Positions 8,594-18,900 of a DNA stretch of 64,000 bases are shown one piece after another; positions within the stretch are counted from its first letter, which is position 1; each line of letters begins with the position of its first letter. Made by a program: the position numbers and the translations under genes. The notes below the pieces were generated by a model. The model was not told where the DNA came from. It was given only the letters and a program-made list of their open reading frames with translations, and searched no databases. The stretch is from Pectobacterium parmentieri (GTDB taxonomy: Bacteria > Pseudomonadota > Gammaproteobacteria > Enterobacterales > Enterobacteriaceae): positions 2,418,001 to 2,482,000 of the forward strand of contig NZ_CP015749.1 in assembly GCF_001742145.1 (NCBI RefSeq). The letters are read 5' to 3'.

Positions 8594-9682
8594 TTAATAA
8601 CGTTCCAGCCAGTGAGCGTAAGGCGTTGGCAGCGTCCACGAGGCACGATCGATGCCCAGTTCGCGTGCAGCCAGATAGCTCCAGTGCGGATTCGCCAAAT
8701 GCGCTTTCCCTACCATCACCAGATCCAACTGGCCTGATGCCACCGCTTGCTCAGCCAGTTCCGGCGTCCCAAAGCCCCAAGCGGAGGACACAGGAAGATC
8801 GGCCTGTTCACGCACCTGCTGAGCAATCGGTCCCATAAAAGCAGGTGCCCACGGAATAGTCGCTTCCGGCGTGGAGAAACCGATGCTGACGCTCAGCATA
8901 TCCAACCCTGCAGCTTTGAAACGACGCGTCAGTTCGATAGATTCTTGCAGCGTTTCTTCATCGCGACCGTCAAATTCAATCACGCCGAAACGGGCGGTCA
9001 GCGGCAGGTGCTGTGGCCATACATCGCGAACGGCAGCCAGCGTTTCCAGCAGGAAACGGCTACGGTTGTCAAAACTGCCACCGTACTGATCGTTGCGTTT
9101 GTTAGAGTGAACGGAGAAGAAACTCTGTGCCAGATAGCCGTGCGCAAAGTGCAACTCCAGCCATTCAAACCCAGCCTCCAACGCACGGCGAGCGGCAGCG
9201 ACAAAGTCATCACGAACGCGAGCGATATCTTCCAGCGTCATTTCCTGCGGCTGCTTGGGTAAATTCGCACCGAACGGCGCGGCAGAAGGGGCAATCGTCT
9301 GCCAACCGCGCGAATCGCCTGCGGGAATATGGTCATCGCCTTCCCAGGGAACGTTAGCGCTGGCTTTACGTCCAGCGTGCGCAATCTGGATACCCGGCAC
9401 GGAGCCCGCATCCTTAATAGATTTGGCGACCTTGGCAAACGCCTGCGCCTGCTCATCATTCCAAATTCCGGTACAGCGCGGAGAAATACGGCCTTCTGGC
9501 GCCACAGCCGTCGCTTCCACGATAACCAACCCCGCTCCACCGCGTGCCAGCGATGCATAATGCACCTGATGCCATTCATTGATCAGGCCATCATTCGCGG
9601 AATAGGTACACATTGGTGGAACGGCGATGCGGTTACGTAGCGTAATGTCTTTCAGTTTGAAGGGTTGAAACAGTGCGGACAT
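8594..9682 (-). CDS. NADH:flavin oxidoreductase, old yellow enzyme (YqjM-like)
   Basis: A 362-residue FMN-dependent ene-reductase that reduces activated C=C bonds of electrophilic compounds with NAD(P)H. The N-terminus LKDITLRNRIAVPPMCTYSA carries the redox-tuning Cys25 of the YqjM ('thermophilic-like') class. HAGRKAS and the HSNKRND-YGGSFDNRSRF motif bind flavin and substrate, and the C-terminal ...YAHWLERY fits the class. It is divergent from an ArsR regulator (start 9770) across an 87-bp promoter containing an ArsR-like inverted repeat (9708-9731), so it is probably the regulator's target. This arrangement suggests a response to reactive electrophiles such as quinones or enones, which is inference. 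Confidence 0.92.
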   Translation of the reverse strand: MSALFQPFKLKDITLRNRIAVPPMCTYSANDGLINEWHQVHYASLARGGAGLVIVEATAVAPEGRISPRCTGIWNDEQAQAFAKVAKSIKDAGSVPGIQIAHAGRKASANVPWEGDDHIPAGDSRGWQTIAPSAAPFGANLPKQPQEMTLEDIARVRDDFVAAARRALEAGFEWLELHFAHGYLAQSFFSVHSNKRNDQYGGSFDNRSRFLLETLAAVRDVWPQHLPLTARFGVIEFDGRDEETLQESIELTRRFKAAGLDMLSVSIGFSTPEATIPWAPAFMGPIAQQVREQADLPVSSAWGFGTPELAEQAVASGQLDLVMVGKAHLANPHWSYLAARELGIDRASWTLPTPYAHWLERY

Positions 9683-9707
9683 AACATTTTCTACCTTGTT
9701 TGGTTAC

Positions 9708-9731
9708 TTCGATATTTCGATATTAATCGAA
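9708..9731. promoter_or_regulatory. Inverted repeat TTCGAT-N12-ATCGAA, candidate ArsR operator
   Basis: A symmetrical 6-12-6 repeat with an extra TCGAT copy inside, centred between the divergent OYE and arsR-type starts. Position and shape fit an ArsR/SmtB-family binding site controlling both genes. Confidence 0.55.
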
Positions 9732-9769
9732 CAATGGATTTTAGACAACCCTATCGCTATAATTCAACT

Positions 9770-10075
9770 ATGAGACCTTTTAAGCATCCATCCCCTGAAG
9801 AATTTACTCTTGAGCGCGTCCTGTATGCCTTGAGCGATCCGCTGCGCCTGGCCATCGTGCGCTGTTTATCCGTTCAAGAGGAAGCGACGTGTAGCGAACT
9901 CGATGGCGGCCGCCCAAAATCTAGCGTGTCGCACCATTTTCGCGTATTGCGCGATTCGGGTCTGCTGCATACCAGCAACAGCGGCACTACGCACATCAAC
10001 CGACTGCGCCGCAGCGAAATGCAACAGCGCTTCCCTGGTCTGCTCGACGCCATTCTGTCTCAAGCGGCGGAATAA
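9770..10075 (+). CDS. ArsR-family winged-helix regulator
   Basis: A 101-residue protein with the ArsR architecture: LERVLYALSDPLRLAIVRCL forms the first helices and SSVSHHFRVLRDSGLLHTS is the recognition helix plus wing. The classical metal-site CVC is absent; cysteines occur in VRCL and ATCSEL and could sense thiol-reactive compounds. It is divergent from the OYE reductase and likely represses it. I chose ATG 9770 because family similarity begins there; the frame extends upstream to an ATG at 9734 or beyond, and none of the starts has a clear ribosome site. Confidence 0.85.
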   Translation: MRPFKHPSPEEFTLERVLYALSDPLRLAIVRCLSVQEEATCSELDGGRPKSSVSHHFRVLRDSGLLHTSNSGTTHINRLRRSEMQQRFPGLLDAILSQAAE

Positions 10076-10082
10076 GTTATAA

Positions 10083-10101
10083 AAAAAGCATCTTGCTTTT
10101 T
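10083..10101 (+). terminator. Weak terminator after the ArsR gene
   Basis: AAAAAGCA-TCT-TGCTTTTT begins 8 bases past the stop codon; short AT-rich stem with a T-run. Confidence 0.5.
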
Positions 10102-10154
10102 ATCCCTATAAAATGAATGGTTAAGGTTCTTTTATACCTAAGGGAAAAGCAGAC

Positions 10155-10676
10155 ATGACAACACTCGCGATTTACCACCGTCCACACATCACACAGCCCG
10201 TTCAGCAACTCACCGCGTTTAATGACATCGCCGCACTGCTTGCTAGCGCTGGAATTCAGCTAGAACACTGGCAGACCGAAGCGCCTCCGTTCGGTGCCAG
10301 CAGCGAAACCATTTTGACGCAGTATCATGCCGATATTGAACGTCTTAAGCAGCAAGAAGGCTACACCTCAGCCGACGTGATTAGCCTGACGCCAGACCAC
10401 GCAGAGAGAAAGGCGCTACGGGAAAAGTTTCTTCAGGAACATACCCATAGCGAAGATGAAGTGCGCTTTTTTGTGCATGGTAGCGGCGCGTTTTTCGTGC
10501 CGATTGGCGAGCAGGTTTTCCAACTGACCTGTGAAGCAGGCGATCTCTTACGCGTCCCTGCCAACACGCCGCACTGGTTTGACTGTGGTGAATTTCCTGA
10601 TTTTGTCGCGATCCGCATTTTTACCAATCCAGAAGGCTGGGTTGGGCACTTTACCGGACGGGAGACGTTTCACTAA
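10155..10676 (+). CDS. mtnD: Acireductone dioxygenase (cupin), methionine salvage
   Basis: A 173-residue cupin. The metal ligands are visible as H96-x-H98-x3-E102 (EHTHSEDEVRFF) and H140 (ANTPHWFDCG), the signature of acireductone dioxygenase, and the length fits the family (~180). With Fe2+ the enzyme oxidises the acireductone of the methionine-salvage pathway to the 2-oxo acid precursor of methionine plus formate; the Ni2+ form gives a CO-producing off-pathway reaction (family knowledge). No other salvage gene (mtnA, B, C, K, N) lies nearby, so it is either an unlinked pathway member or a second copy. AAGGGAAAAGC precedes the start. Confidence 0.85.
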   Translation: MTTLAIYHRPHITQPVQQLTAFNDIAALLASAGIQLEHWQTEAPPFGASSETILTQYHADIERLKQQEGYTSADVISLTPDHAERKALREKFLQEHTHSEDEVRFFVHGSGAFFVPIGEQVFQLTCEAGDLLRVPANTPHWFDCGEFPDFVAIRIFTNPEGWVGHFTGRETFH

Positions 10677-10760
10677 TTCCACGATCGTTTCTGCATTTCT
10701 CCGCCGTTCCCTTTATACTGTGCGTTTTGTTCCAAGACGAACGGCGAGACCCTATCAGTA

Positions 10761-11222
10761 ATGATGAACAACGATGTCCTGCGCAGCGTGCGCTATATGC
10801 TGAATTTCAATAATGACCACCTGCTGAAGATCCTGGCGCTGGTGGAGATGACCGTCCCTCCCCAGCAGTTGGCGAGCTACGTCAGAAAAGAGGGGGAGGA
10901 AGGCTACCAGCCTTGCCCGGACATCGTGATGAGTTATTTCCTGAATGGGTTGATTCTGCAAAAGCGCGGTCAAGATGAGAACCAACCTGCACCACAGTTT
11001 GAACGCAAGATGACGAATAACATTATCCTGAAAAAGCTGCGCGTCGCCTTTTCACTAAAAACGGATGATATTCAGGCGATCCTCATGGCACAAAATTTTC
11101 GTATTTCAGTGCCGGAAGTCACCGCGATGATGCGCGCCCCTGACCACAAAAACTACCGCACCTGCGGCGATCAGGTGATCCGCTACTTTTTGAAAGGGCT
11201 GACTGCACGGGTCAAAGGCTAA
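10761..11222 (+). CDS. yehS: DUF1456 family protein YehS
   Basis: A 153-residue cytoplasmic protein made of two copies of a ~70-residue helical unit: LRSVRYMLNFNNDHLLKILA... and LKKLRVAFSLKTDDIQAIL..., each ending in a basic-aromatic segment (GYQPCPDIVMSYFLNGL; NYRTCGDQVIRYFLKGL). This duplicated layout is that of YehS/DUF1456. Its biochemical role is not established. Two adjacent ATGs (10761, 10764) could initiate and no strong ribosome site is visible. It is convergent with the Rpn nuclease gene. Confidence 0.88.
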   Translation: MMNNDVLRSVRYMLNFNNDHLLKILALVEMTVPPQQLASYVRKEGEEGYQPCPDIVMSYFLNGLILQKRGQDENQPAPQFERKMTNNIILKKLRVAFSLKTDDIQAILMAQNFRISVPEVTAMMRAPDHKNYRTCGDQVIRYFLKGLTARVKG

Positions 11223-11312
11223 AAGCGCTGCGTTAACGAAAAAAGGTGGGCGTTGCCTTTCTGACCTTTCCCGTAAAAGGCAGTCACAACGCTCAATTTT
11301 TAGCGCCACACA

Positions 11313-12269
11313 TCAATGCTGTGTGTCATGCTGGATCGCTGTGACCAGTTGCTCCAACTCTTCTGTCTCAAGCTGAGTTGCCTGCTGCACGCTGTTCTTA
11401 TCCATTCCTGTTAACAATAAATGACGGGCAATCTGTCTGGCACTGTTTTTCATCCCTTGTTCAATACCCTGCTCCAATCCTTGTGCTAACCCTTGCTGAA
11501 TACCGCGCTGGATTCCTTCATCGAATCCCATTTTTTTCAATTGTTCTGCAATCGTCATAATGTCCTCCTGACCGATTGATAGCGGTGCTGCCAGTGCGTC
11601 AATGAAATCTGCGGGTTTGGATGTGTTTCCCACTTGTGCAATATAAAATAACAGCGCCCGACGCTGCGTCAGCGGCACCGCCCAGCGTTCAAATAGTAAC
11701 CCAATCTCACGCGCCAACTCCAGCATATCACGGGTACGAATGTGCTTCTGTACCAGTTCCAGTAACGCCATACGTCGATGCGTGCGAATCTCATCGTCCG
11801 GCATGACGGTTAAATCGACCAGCGGAAAGGGCTGTTCATACAGCGTTTGTGCCAGTACAGGATCGGCAAAACTGTCCAACCACCGTAGACTATAAGGGTA
11901 AGGCCGCGATCTGCCGTGGTAAAACAGTAGCGGCACCACCAACGGTAAGCGATCGTGTCCCTGATCCAGATGCTGCTGCATGGCAGCCAGGCAATAGCGC
12001 AGCAGCCGGAAAGCCATCTGCTTTTCTGGGCGACTTTGGTGTTCGATCACACAGTAAATGTATCCTTTACCCACCGAGGTGTGCAGTGAGTACAACACGT
12101 CCGATATCCGCGCACGCAGTTTTTCATCGATAAACGACGCAGACTCTAGTTGCAGCGTGTTGAAATCACATCGCTCACGGATGCTATCCGGTAGATGGAT
12201 AGTCAGAAAATCCCGTGCGACCGCGATATCGCTGAAAAACTGTTTGAAGATCGCATCATGCGATGGCAT
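11313..12269 (-). CDS. Rpn-family recombination-promoting nuclease / putative transposase
   Basis: A 318-residue protein of the RpnA-E (YhgA-like) family. The N-terminus HDAIFKQFFSDIAVARDFL is the family hallmark, and the PD-(D/E)xK nuclease core shows D57 (RISDVLYS) and E76-x-Q78 (CVIEHQSR). The C-terminal region carries a glycine-glutamine repeat (GIQRGIQQGLAQGLEQGIEQ, about residues 254-273) before a helical tail, as is usual in these proteins. Family members are DNA endonucleases proposed to stimulate RecA-independent recombination (literature knowledge). Rpn genes are typically solitary and gained or lost among strains; no terminal inverted repeats or direct repeats of a transposon were seen here. 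Confidence 0.9.
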   Translation of the reverse strand: MPSHDAIFKQFFSDIAVARDFLTIHLPDSIRERCDFNTLQLESASFIDEKLRARISDVLYSLHTSVGKGYIYCVIEHQSRPEKQMAFRLLRYCLAAMQQHLDQGHDRLPLVVPLLFYHGRSRPYPYSLRWLDSFADPVLAQTLYEQPFPLVDLTVMPDDEIRTHRRMALLELVQKHIRTRDMLELAREIGLLFERWAVPLTQRRALLFYIAQVGNTSKPADFIDALAAPLSIGQEDIMTIAEQLKKMGFDEGIQRGIQQGLAQGLEQGIEQGMKNSARQIARHLLLTGMDKNSVQQATQLETEELEQLVTAIQHDTQH

Positions 12270-12364
12270 CTCGCCCCCCTTCCCTGTCAGACGTTGGCTA
12301 AAAATTCAGTCGAGAGGGTAACGGGAACACGATAATAAAGCAGAAAAGAGCGTAGAAAGTGGAA

Positions 12365-12401
12365 AGCGCCTCGAAGAAAAGCCTGTTTATTTCGAGGCGC
12401 T
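12365..12401 (-). terminator. Stem-loop after cobA, end of the nas operon
   Basis: AGCGCCTCGAA and TTCGAGGCGCT form a perfect 11-bp stem with a 15-base loop, just past the cobA stop (12427) on the minus strand. A good transcript end, though the U-run is poor. Confidence 0.6.
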
Positions 12402-12426
12402 GACTGTAAACAGGAGGCCGTTTCCG

Positions 12427-13260
12427 TCAGGCGGCTTCATCTTTTTCCATCGTCAGCCGTGCGGGAATCGCGTCAACACCCAGCGCTGGATGGCGACAGA
12501 AGCGGACGACATCACCAACCACCAGCAGACTGGGCGACTGTGGCTGATAGCGCGCCAGTAATGCTGGTAGAGTCGCTAGCGTAGCGGTCAACAACCGCTG
12601 ATCGGGCTGGGTACCGCGTTCAATAATCGCAACTGGTGTCTGTGCTGACAGCCCGTGTTCAATCAAGCGCTGGCACAGCCGACTGCTATGGCTCAACCCC
12701 ATATAAAACACCAACGTTTGCTGGCTGTCTGCCAACGTCGGCCAATCCAGTTGTGGTTCGCCGTCGCGCGAATGACCGGTGACGAAACGCACCGACTGTG
12801 CGCAGGCACGGTGCGTTAGCGGTAGTCCCACTGCCGCTGCACAGCCTGTCGCGGCGGTAATACCCGGCACCACATGGCAGACAATTCCCGCCTGCTGGGC
12901 ATAGTTCATCTCTTCACCGCCGCGCCCAAAGATGAACGGATCGCCGCCCTTGAGACGGATCACCCGCTGTCCAGCTTGTGCCAACTCGACTAACAGTTGA
13001 TTGATTTTTTCCTGTGACAGTCGATGACAGCCCCGCGTTTTACCCACGTCGATGCACAGCGCCTGTTCTGGTACCAGATCCATAATCTCTGCCGACACCA
13101 GTCGATCGTAAACCACCACATCCGCCTGCTGGATTGCCCGCAGCGCCTTCAGCGTCAGCAGTTCCGCATCACCCGGCCCAGCACCCACCAGCCAGATTTC
13201 ACCACCGAGTACGGGCTGACACCGCTGCCCCTGCGCCAATATTGATTGTGTTGTCATCAT
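12427..13260 (-). CDS. cobA: Uroporphyrinogen-III C-methyltransferase (SUMT)
   Basis: A 277-residue SAM-dependent methyltransferase that converts uroporphyrinogen III to precorrin-2, the first step to siroheme. Motifs: [17 protein letters not shown] near the N-terminus and [16 protein letters not shown], both diagnostic of SUMT. It is the last gene of the nas operon, following nasA by about 25 bases, which makes sense because the NasB nitrite reductase needs siroheme. The start at 13260 is preceded by GAGGTGTGAC; an in-frame ATG at 13272 is less well placed. A monofunctional SUMT of this size lacks the dehydrogenase/ferrochelatase half of CysG, so those steps must come from elsewhere. Confidence 0.92.
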   Translation of the reverse strand: MMTTQSILAQGQRCQPVLGGEIWLVGAGPGDAELLTLKALRAIQQADVVVYDRLVSAEIMDLVPEQALCIDVGKTRGCHRLSQEKINQLLVELAQAGQRVIRLKGGDPFIFGRGGEEMNYAQQAGIVCHVVPGITAATGCAAAVGLPLTHRACAQSVRFVTGHSRDGEPQLDWPTLADSQQTLVFYMGLSHSSRLCQRLIEHGLSAQTPVAIIERGTQPDQRLLTATLATLPALLARYQPQSPSLLVVGDVVRFCRHPALGVDAIPARLTMEKDEAA

Positions 13261-13285
13261 GTCACACCTCATTACGCCGTGGCGC

Positions 13286-15994
13286 TCAACCTGCTTTTTT
13301 CAATTCATTGGCCGTTATCGGTACATGCAGACTCAATAACGCCTTCAGTTCGGGGATACAGGAACCACAGTTAGTGCCGCATTTCAGCGTGCCGCCTAAT
13401 TCCGCCACGCTGTGGCACCCTTTACGAATCGCGCCAACAATGATCGCTTCGCCAACGCTATAGCAACTGCAAATCGTTGCACCTTGCTTCACTTGCCCTT
13501 GCGGTGCCTGACCGGCTAGCAGCGCCTGACGCTCGTGCGGTAGTTTCGGTGGCGTGATAAACGCCTGACGCACCGCATCGCTGTCGATACACAGCACCTG
13601 TGTACTGACGTAGCAGGCAAGAACCACGTGACCCTCGCGCCAACCAATCAGATGAAATACGCCGTTGCCCTGCGCAATCTGACATTGCATATCTTCCAAT
13701 CCATAATGCTCAGTCAGCCATGCCTGCCAGTCGTTTACCGGTGCGTAGTCGGCAAACAGATACTGCGTCACGCCCTCATGAGGCACTTTGCTCCAATACG
13801 TCGCAGGCGGCGGCAAAACATCATGCTCTGCGGGTGGTGTTAACGACGCTGAAGCCGGTTCGTCGGCAAAAAATAGCGTGGCCTGCCAGGCGGTATGCCA
13901 GGGTTGGATACGCACCCGACTGTGCTTGCTTTCCGGCTGGCCGGAATAAGGATCGGTAATCGGGGCAACTAAACTGTCGGCCCGCGCCTGAGCGCTGAAC
14001 TGTTGATTCCAGTGCATCGGCACGAACACGCTACCGCGCGCCTGCCCGGAGTCGAGGCGTGCCCGCGCCAACATCCAGCCATGAACCGATGACAAACGTA
14101 CCAAATCACCGGCCTGAATAGCATGAGTCTGTGCATCCTGTGGGTGCAGCTCGCAGTAAGGTTCGCTGATATGACGCATCAGACGGGTGGCTTTACCGGT
14201 ACGCGTCATGGTGTGCCACTGATCGCGAATGCGTCCGGTGTTCAGCACCAGCGGATACGCCGCGTTCCACGGACTTTGCGGTAGCACAGGTGCTACCGCC
14301 ACCAGACATGCCTTGCCATCCACATGCCAGAATCGACCATCGTCACCCAGTCGCACACGCCCGTGCGGAAATGCCGTATTCACCGGCCACTGTATCGGTT
14401 CCAACTGCTGCCACCGCTGATTGCTGAGCGTTGCCAGCCCGCTGATATCAAATGCACGACTACCGTTATTCTCAAATCCCGACAGCGCCGCATGTTCGCG
14501 GAAAATCTCTGCGGGATGCTGATAAGCGAACGCGTCGGCAAATCCCATGCGCTGTGCAACCTGACTTAACATCCACCAGTCGGCTTTGGCCTCCCCCGGC
14601 GCAGGCAGAAAGGCACGTTGACGAGACAACCGGCGTTCGGAATTGGTCACCGTACCGTCTTTTTCCCCCCAGCCTAACGCAGGGAGCAAGATATCGGCGG
14701 TTTCTGCGGTATCGGTATGGCGCATTACCTCGGAGACGATCACCAGCGGGCAGCGCTCCAGCGCCTGTTTCACGCGATCGGCATCCGGCATCGATACCAC
14801 CGGATTGGTGCCCATAATCCACACGGCTTTAATGTCGCCACGTTCAACCGCGCGGAACAGGTCCACCGCATTCAAGCCGGGCTGTGTCGCTACGTTATCG
14901 CTCTGCCAAAAGCGCCCCACGCGCTCGATATCCTGCGGCGTAAATCCCATATGACTGGCAAGCTGATTAGCCAGTCCGCCGACTTCCCGACCGCCCATGG
15001 CATTTGGCTGTCCGGTTATCGAAAAGGGACCACTGCCGGGTAAACCAATTTTCCCGCTCAGCAGATGAGCATTGATAATCGCATTACATTTATCGCTGCC
15101 GGAAGACGACTGATTAACACCCTGCGAGTAGAGCGTGACCACCTTCTCGCTGGTGCTGAACAAGTGGTAGAAACACGCGATATCGGCTTCATCCAATTGA
15201 CAGAAATTCGCCACCTGCGCCACCGACCATGCCTGCGCTGACTGTAGTGCTTCCTCCACGCCAGAAAAGCGCTCAGCCAATGCGACGAGATCGATACGCG
15301 AGTCCTGTGCAATCCAATGCAGCAGGCCGTTAAACAGCCCGGCATCGCTGCCAGGCTGGAGCGGTAAATGCAAATCGGCGATATCGCAGGTTGCGGTGCG
15401 TCGCGGATCGATCACCACCACCTGCATCTGCGGCCGCTGCCGTTTCGCCTGTACCAACCGCTGATACACCACCGGATGCGCCCAGGCGGTATTCGAGCCC
15501 ACCAACACCACGACATCTGCCTGTTCGATATCTTCATAGTTACAGGGAACGGCATCCGCCCCCAATCCGCGCTTGTAGCCAATCACCGCCGACGCCATAC
15601 ACAGGCGTGAGTTGGTGTCCATATTAGCGACGCCAATAAAGCCCTTCATCAGCTTGTTGGCAACGTAATAATCCTCCGTCAACAACTGACCTGAACCGTA
15701 AAACGCCACCGACTGCGGGCCGTGCTGCTGCATGGTCGCCAGCAGTCGTTCGGCTACCGTATCGAGCGCCTGCTCCCAGCTAACGCGACGACCTTCCACC
15801 AGCGGCCACAGCAATCTGCCTTTCAAATCCAGCGTCTCTCCCAGCGCGGAACCTTTGACGCACAAACGCCCAAAATTGGCCGGATGTACCGGATCACCAC
15901 TGATCTTTACCGCACCTTGCCCATCGAGTTCTGCCAGCACACCACAGCCGACGCCACAATACGGGCAGGTTGTCCGACAGACGCGCGCATTCAT
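13286..15994 (-). CDS. nasA: Assimilatory nitrate reductase catalytic subunit
   Basis: A 902-residue molybdopterin enzyme reducing cytoplasmic nitrate to nitrite. The N-terminus has the [4Fe-4S] motif [10 protein letters not shown] plus the downstream LCVKG cysteine; the Mo-bis-MGD domains follow ([34 protein letters not shown]). The C-terminus carries a BFD-like [2Fe-2S] domain ([11 protein letters not shown] ... CGTNCGSC) that can take electrons from the NasC-type reductase. Its ATG overlaps the NasB stop by four bases (ATGA), showing translational coupling. It is part of nasFED-CB-A-cobA, and expression depends on the sigma-54 promoter and NasR leader upstream of nasF. Confidence 0.95.
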   Translation of the reverse strand: MNARVCRTTCPYCGVGCGVLAELDGQGAVKISGDPVHPANFGRLCVKGSALGETLDLKGRLLWPLVEGRRVSWEQALDTVAERLLATMQQHGPQSVAFYGSGQLLTEDYYVANKLMKGFIGVANMDTNSRLCMASAVIGYKRGLGADAVPCNYEDIEQADVVVLVGSNTAWAHPVVYQRLVQAKRQRPQMQVVVIDPRRTATCDIADLHLPLQPGSDAGLFNGLLHWIAQDSRIDLVALAERFSGVEEALQSAQAWSVAQVANFCQLDEADIACFYHLFSTSEKVVTLYSQGVNQSSSGSDKCNAIINAHLLSGKIGLPGSGPFSITGQPNAMGGREVGGLANQLASHMGFTPQDIERVGRFWQSDNVATQPGLNAVDLFRAVERGDIKAVWIMGTNPVVSMPDADRVKQALERCPLVIVSEVMRHTDTAETADILLPALGWGEKDGTVTNSERRLSRQRAFLPAPGEAKADWWMLSQVAQRMGFADAFAYQHPAEIFREHAALSGFENNGSRAFDISGLATLSNQRWQQLEPIQWPVNTAFPHGRVRLGDDGRFWHVDGKACLVAVAPVLPQSPWNAAYPLVLNTGRIRDQWHTMTRTGKATRLMRHISEPYCELHPQDAQTHAIQAGDLVRLSSVHGWMLARARLDSGQARGSVFVPMHWNQQFSAQARADSLVAPITDPYSGQPESKHSRVRIQPWHTAWQATLFFADEPASASLTPPAEHDVLPPPATYWSKVPHEGVTQYLFADYAPVNDWQAWLTEHYGLEDMQCQIAQGNGVFHLIGWREGHVVLACYVSTQVLCIDSDAVRQAFITPPKLPHERQALLAGQAPQGQVKQGATICSCYSVGEAIIVGAIRKGCHSVAELGGTLKCGTNCGSCIPELKALLSLHVPITANELKKAG

Positions 15995-18900
15995 GATGCT
16001 TTCGCCATATCATTGTCTGCCAGAGCGACACTGTCAGGCACGGCCAAGGGTTGACGGCATACCCAGATCTCGTCGTTTTCCACGCGCACCGGCCAGGCGC
16101 GAACATACAACGCACTGTCATCCGTGCTTACGCCATCTCGTAGCTTGAAGCGTTTTTTGTACAGCGGAGAAATCACCACCGGTTCGCCCGCCACGTCACC
16201 GATCAACCCACGCGACAACACATTCGCCCCGCTACCCGGCTCATGGTTTTCCAACGCGTACACCTGCTGCTCGCTGTCCGGCAAATGGAACAGTGCGATC
16301 TGCTGCTGCCCAAGGCGAGCCGCCATGCCGGCATGACGCGGAATATCACCCAGCGTCGCGACCTGTACCCATTCCGCTTCGTGCACGGCAGGTTTCAGGA
16401 CAACGGGGGCTGGCGATATCACTTTCTCCTCATCGTGCGCCGGACGGATCTGCCCGCGTTCCGGTACCATCACCACCGCTTCATCCGGGCTGTCACTGTT
16501 CAGGAAGCCACGGAACAACGCCAGACGCTCCGGGCTTTCCAGCGTGGTTTGCCATTCGCACTGGTAGGCCTCTACTACGCGCTGCATCTCTTTATCTAAC
16601 TCTTCGCCGATATTCAGACTGTCTTCCAGAATCACCTGACGCAGATAGTCGATACCGCCTTCCAGATTATCCATCCAGGTGCTGGTACGCTGGAGGCGAT
16701 CGCCGGTGCGGATATAGAACATCAACACCCGATCGATAGTACGCAGCAGGGTTTCGGTATCCAGATCGCTGGCAAAGAGGTCCGCATGGCGCGGTTTCAT
16801 CCCACCGTTGCCGCAGACGTAGAGGTTCCAGCCTTTATCGGTAGCAATCACGCCGATATCTTTGCTTTGTGCCTCCGCACATTCGCGGGTACAGCCAGAT
16901 ACCGCCATTTTGACTTTATGCGGCGAGCGCAGCCCCTTGTAACGGTGCTCCAATTGGATTGCCAGCCCGGTGGAGTCCTGCACGCCGTAGCGACACCAGG
17001 TCGATCCCACGCAAGATTTCACGGTACGCAGCGATTTACCGTAGGCATGGCCGGTTTCAAACCCAGCATCGATCAGTTCACGCCAGATCGCCGGAAGCTG
17101 TTCCAATCGTGCACCAAATAAATCCACCCGCTGGCCGCCAGTGATCTTGGTGTACAGGTTATAGCGCTGCGCCACTTGACCGATGGCGATCAGCCCTGCC
17201 GGGGTGATTTCCCCTGCCGGCACGCGCGGCACCACCGAATAGGTGCCATCTTTTTGGATGTTGGCAAAGAAACGATCGTTGGTATCCTGCAACGGCAGAT
17301 GCTGCGGTTGCAGCAGATAGTCATTCCAGCAGGAGGCCAGCATCGACCCTACCAGTGGTTTACACACTTCACAGCCTAAACCATGACCGTAACGTTCAAG
17401 CAGGCTGTCGAACGAGCGGATCTCATGCACGCGGATCAGGTGATACAGTTCCTGACGCGAATAGGCAAAGTGCTCGCAAATGTCCTTCTTCACTTCGACA
17501 CCCAGTTGTGTCAGTTCGTACTCCATCACCTGTTTAAGCAGCGGTACACAGCCGCCGCAACCGGTCCCCGCTTTGGTGCAGGTTTTCAGCGCACCCAGCT
17601 CGCCGCAGCCGCCCGCTACCGCAGTGGAGATATCGCTTTTGCTGACGTTGTGGCAGGAACAGATCTGTGCGCTGGCGGGTAAAGCCGCCACGCCCAGCCC
17701 TTTCGGTGCATCACCAGAACGTGCAGGTAAAATCAGTCCTTCCGGCTGTGCAGGCAACGGCATATCGTTAAGCATCATTTGCAACAGCGTACTGTAATCA
17801 CTGCTGTCGCCAATCAGTACCGCCCCCAGTAAATGCTTACCGTCGGCAGACACCACGATTTTCTTGTAGACTTCGTTCGGGCCATCCGTCCACTGGTAGC
17901 TTTGGCTCCCCGCGGTGCGCCCGTGCGCATCGCCAATCGACGCGACTTCCACGCCCAGCAGCTTCAATTTGGTACTCATATCTGCGCCAGTGAATGGCGT
18001 ATCACGCTGAGCCAGCGTATCCGCCACGCTACGAGCCATTTGGTAGCCCGGTGCTACCAGCCCGAAAATCTGACCTTTCCACAGCGCGCATTCGCCGATA
18101 GCGAAAATCGCGTCGTCGGAAGTTTGGCAACGATCGTCAATCACAATGCCACCGCGTGGGCCTTTCTCTAAATCGCAGCTATCCGCCAGCTTATCGCGTG
18201 GGCGAATGCCCGCGGAAAACAGCACCAGATCGGTTTCCAACACGCTGCCGTCGGCAAAGCAGAGACGATGCAGCGCCTGTTCGCCGTCGGTAATTTCACG
18301 CGTTTCTTTGCTGATGTGAATCTGTACGCCCAGCGCCTCGATCTTGCGCCGCAGCATCGAGGCACCGCCGTCATCCAACTGCACCGCCATCAGGCGTGGT
18401 GCAAACTCCACCACATGGGTGTCCAGCCCCAACTGGCGCAGGGCGTTGGCGGCTTCCAGCCCCAGTAAACCGCCACCAATCACCACGCCGGATGTAGCCT
18501 TTTTCGCCTGCGCCGCAATCGCGTCCAGATCGTCCAGCGTGCGATAAACCAGACAACCGGGGCGCGTATTGCCGGGGATCGGTGGAACAAACGCGTAAGA
18601 ACCCGTTGCCAACACCAGTTTGTCGTAGGCGGTTTCTCGGCCCAACGCATCGCATACGCACTGACGTTCACGATCGATAGCCACGATCTCGCTGGCGCTG
18701 CGCAGCTCAATGCCGCTCTCGGCAAAAAAACCGTCCTTTACCAGCGACAGCGAGGCGGCGCTGCGCCCAGAAAAATACTCGGAGAGATGAACGCGATCGT
18801 AGGCTTCATGGCGTTCTTCGCCAAAGACGACGATGTGGTAATGCTGGTGCAGGTCACGTTCAACCAGTTGTTCAAGAAAATAGTGGCCGACCATACCGTG

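Noticed and set aside
11313..12269. Transposable element around the Rpn-family gene
   Set aside because: No terminal inverted repeats or target-site duplications found; Rpn proteins act as solitary nucleases.
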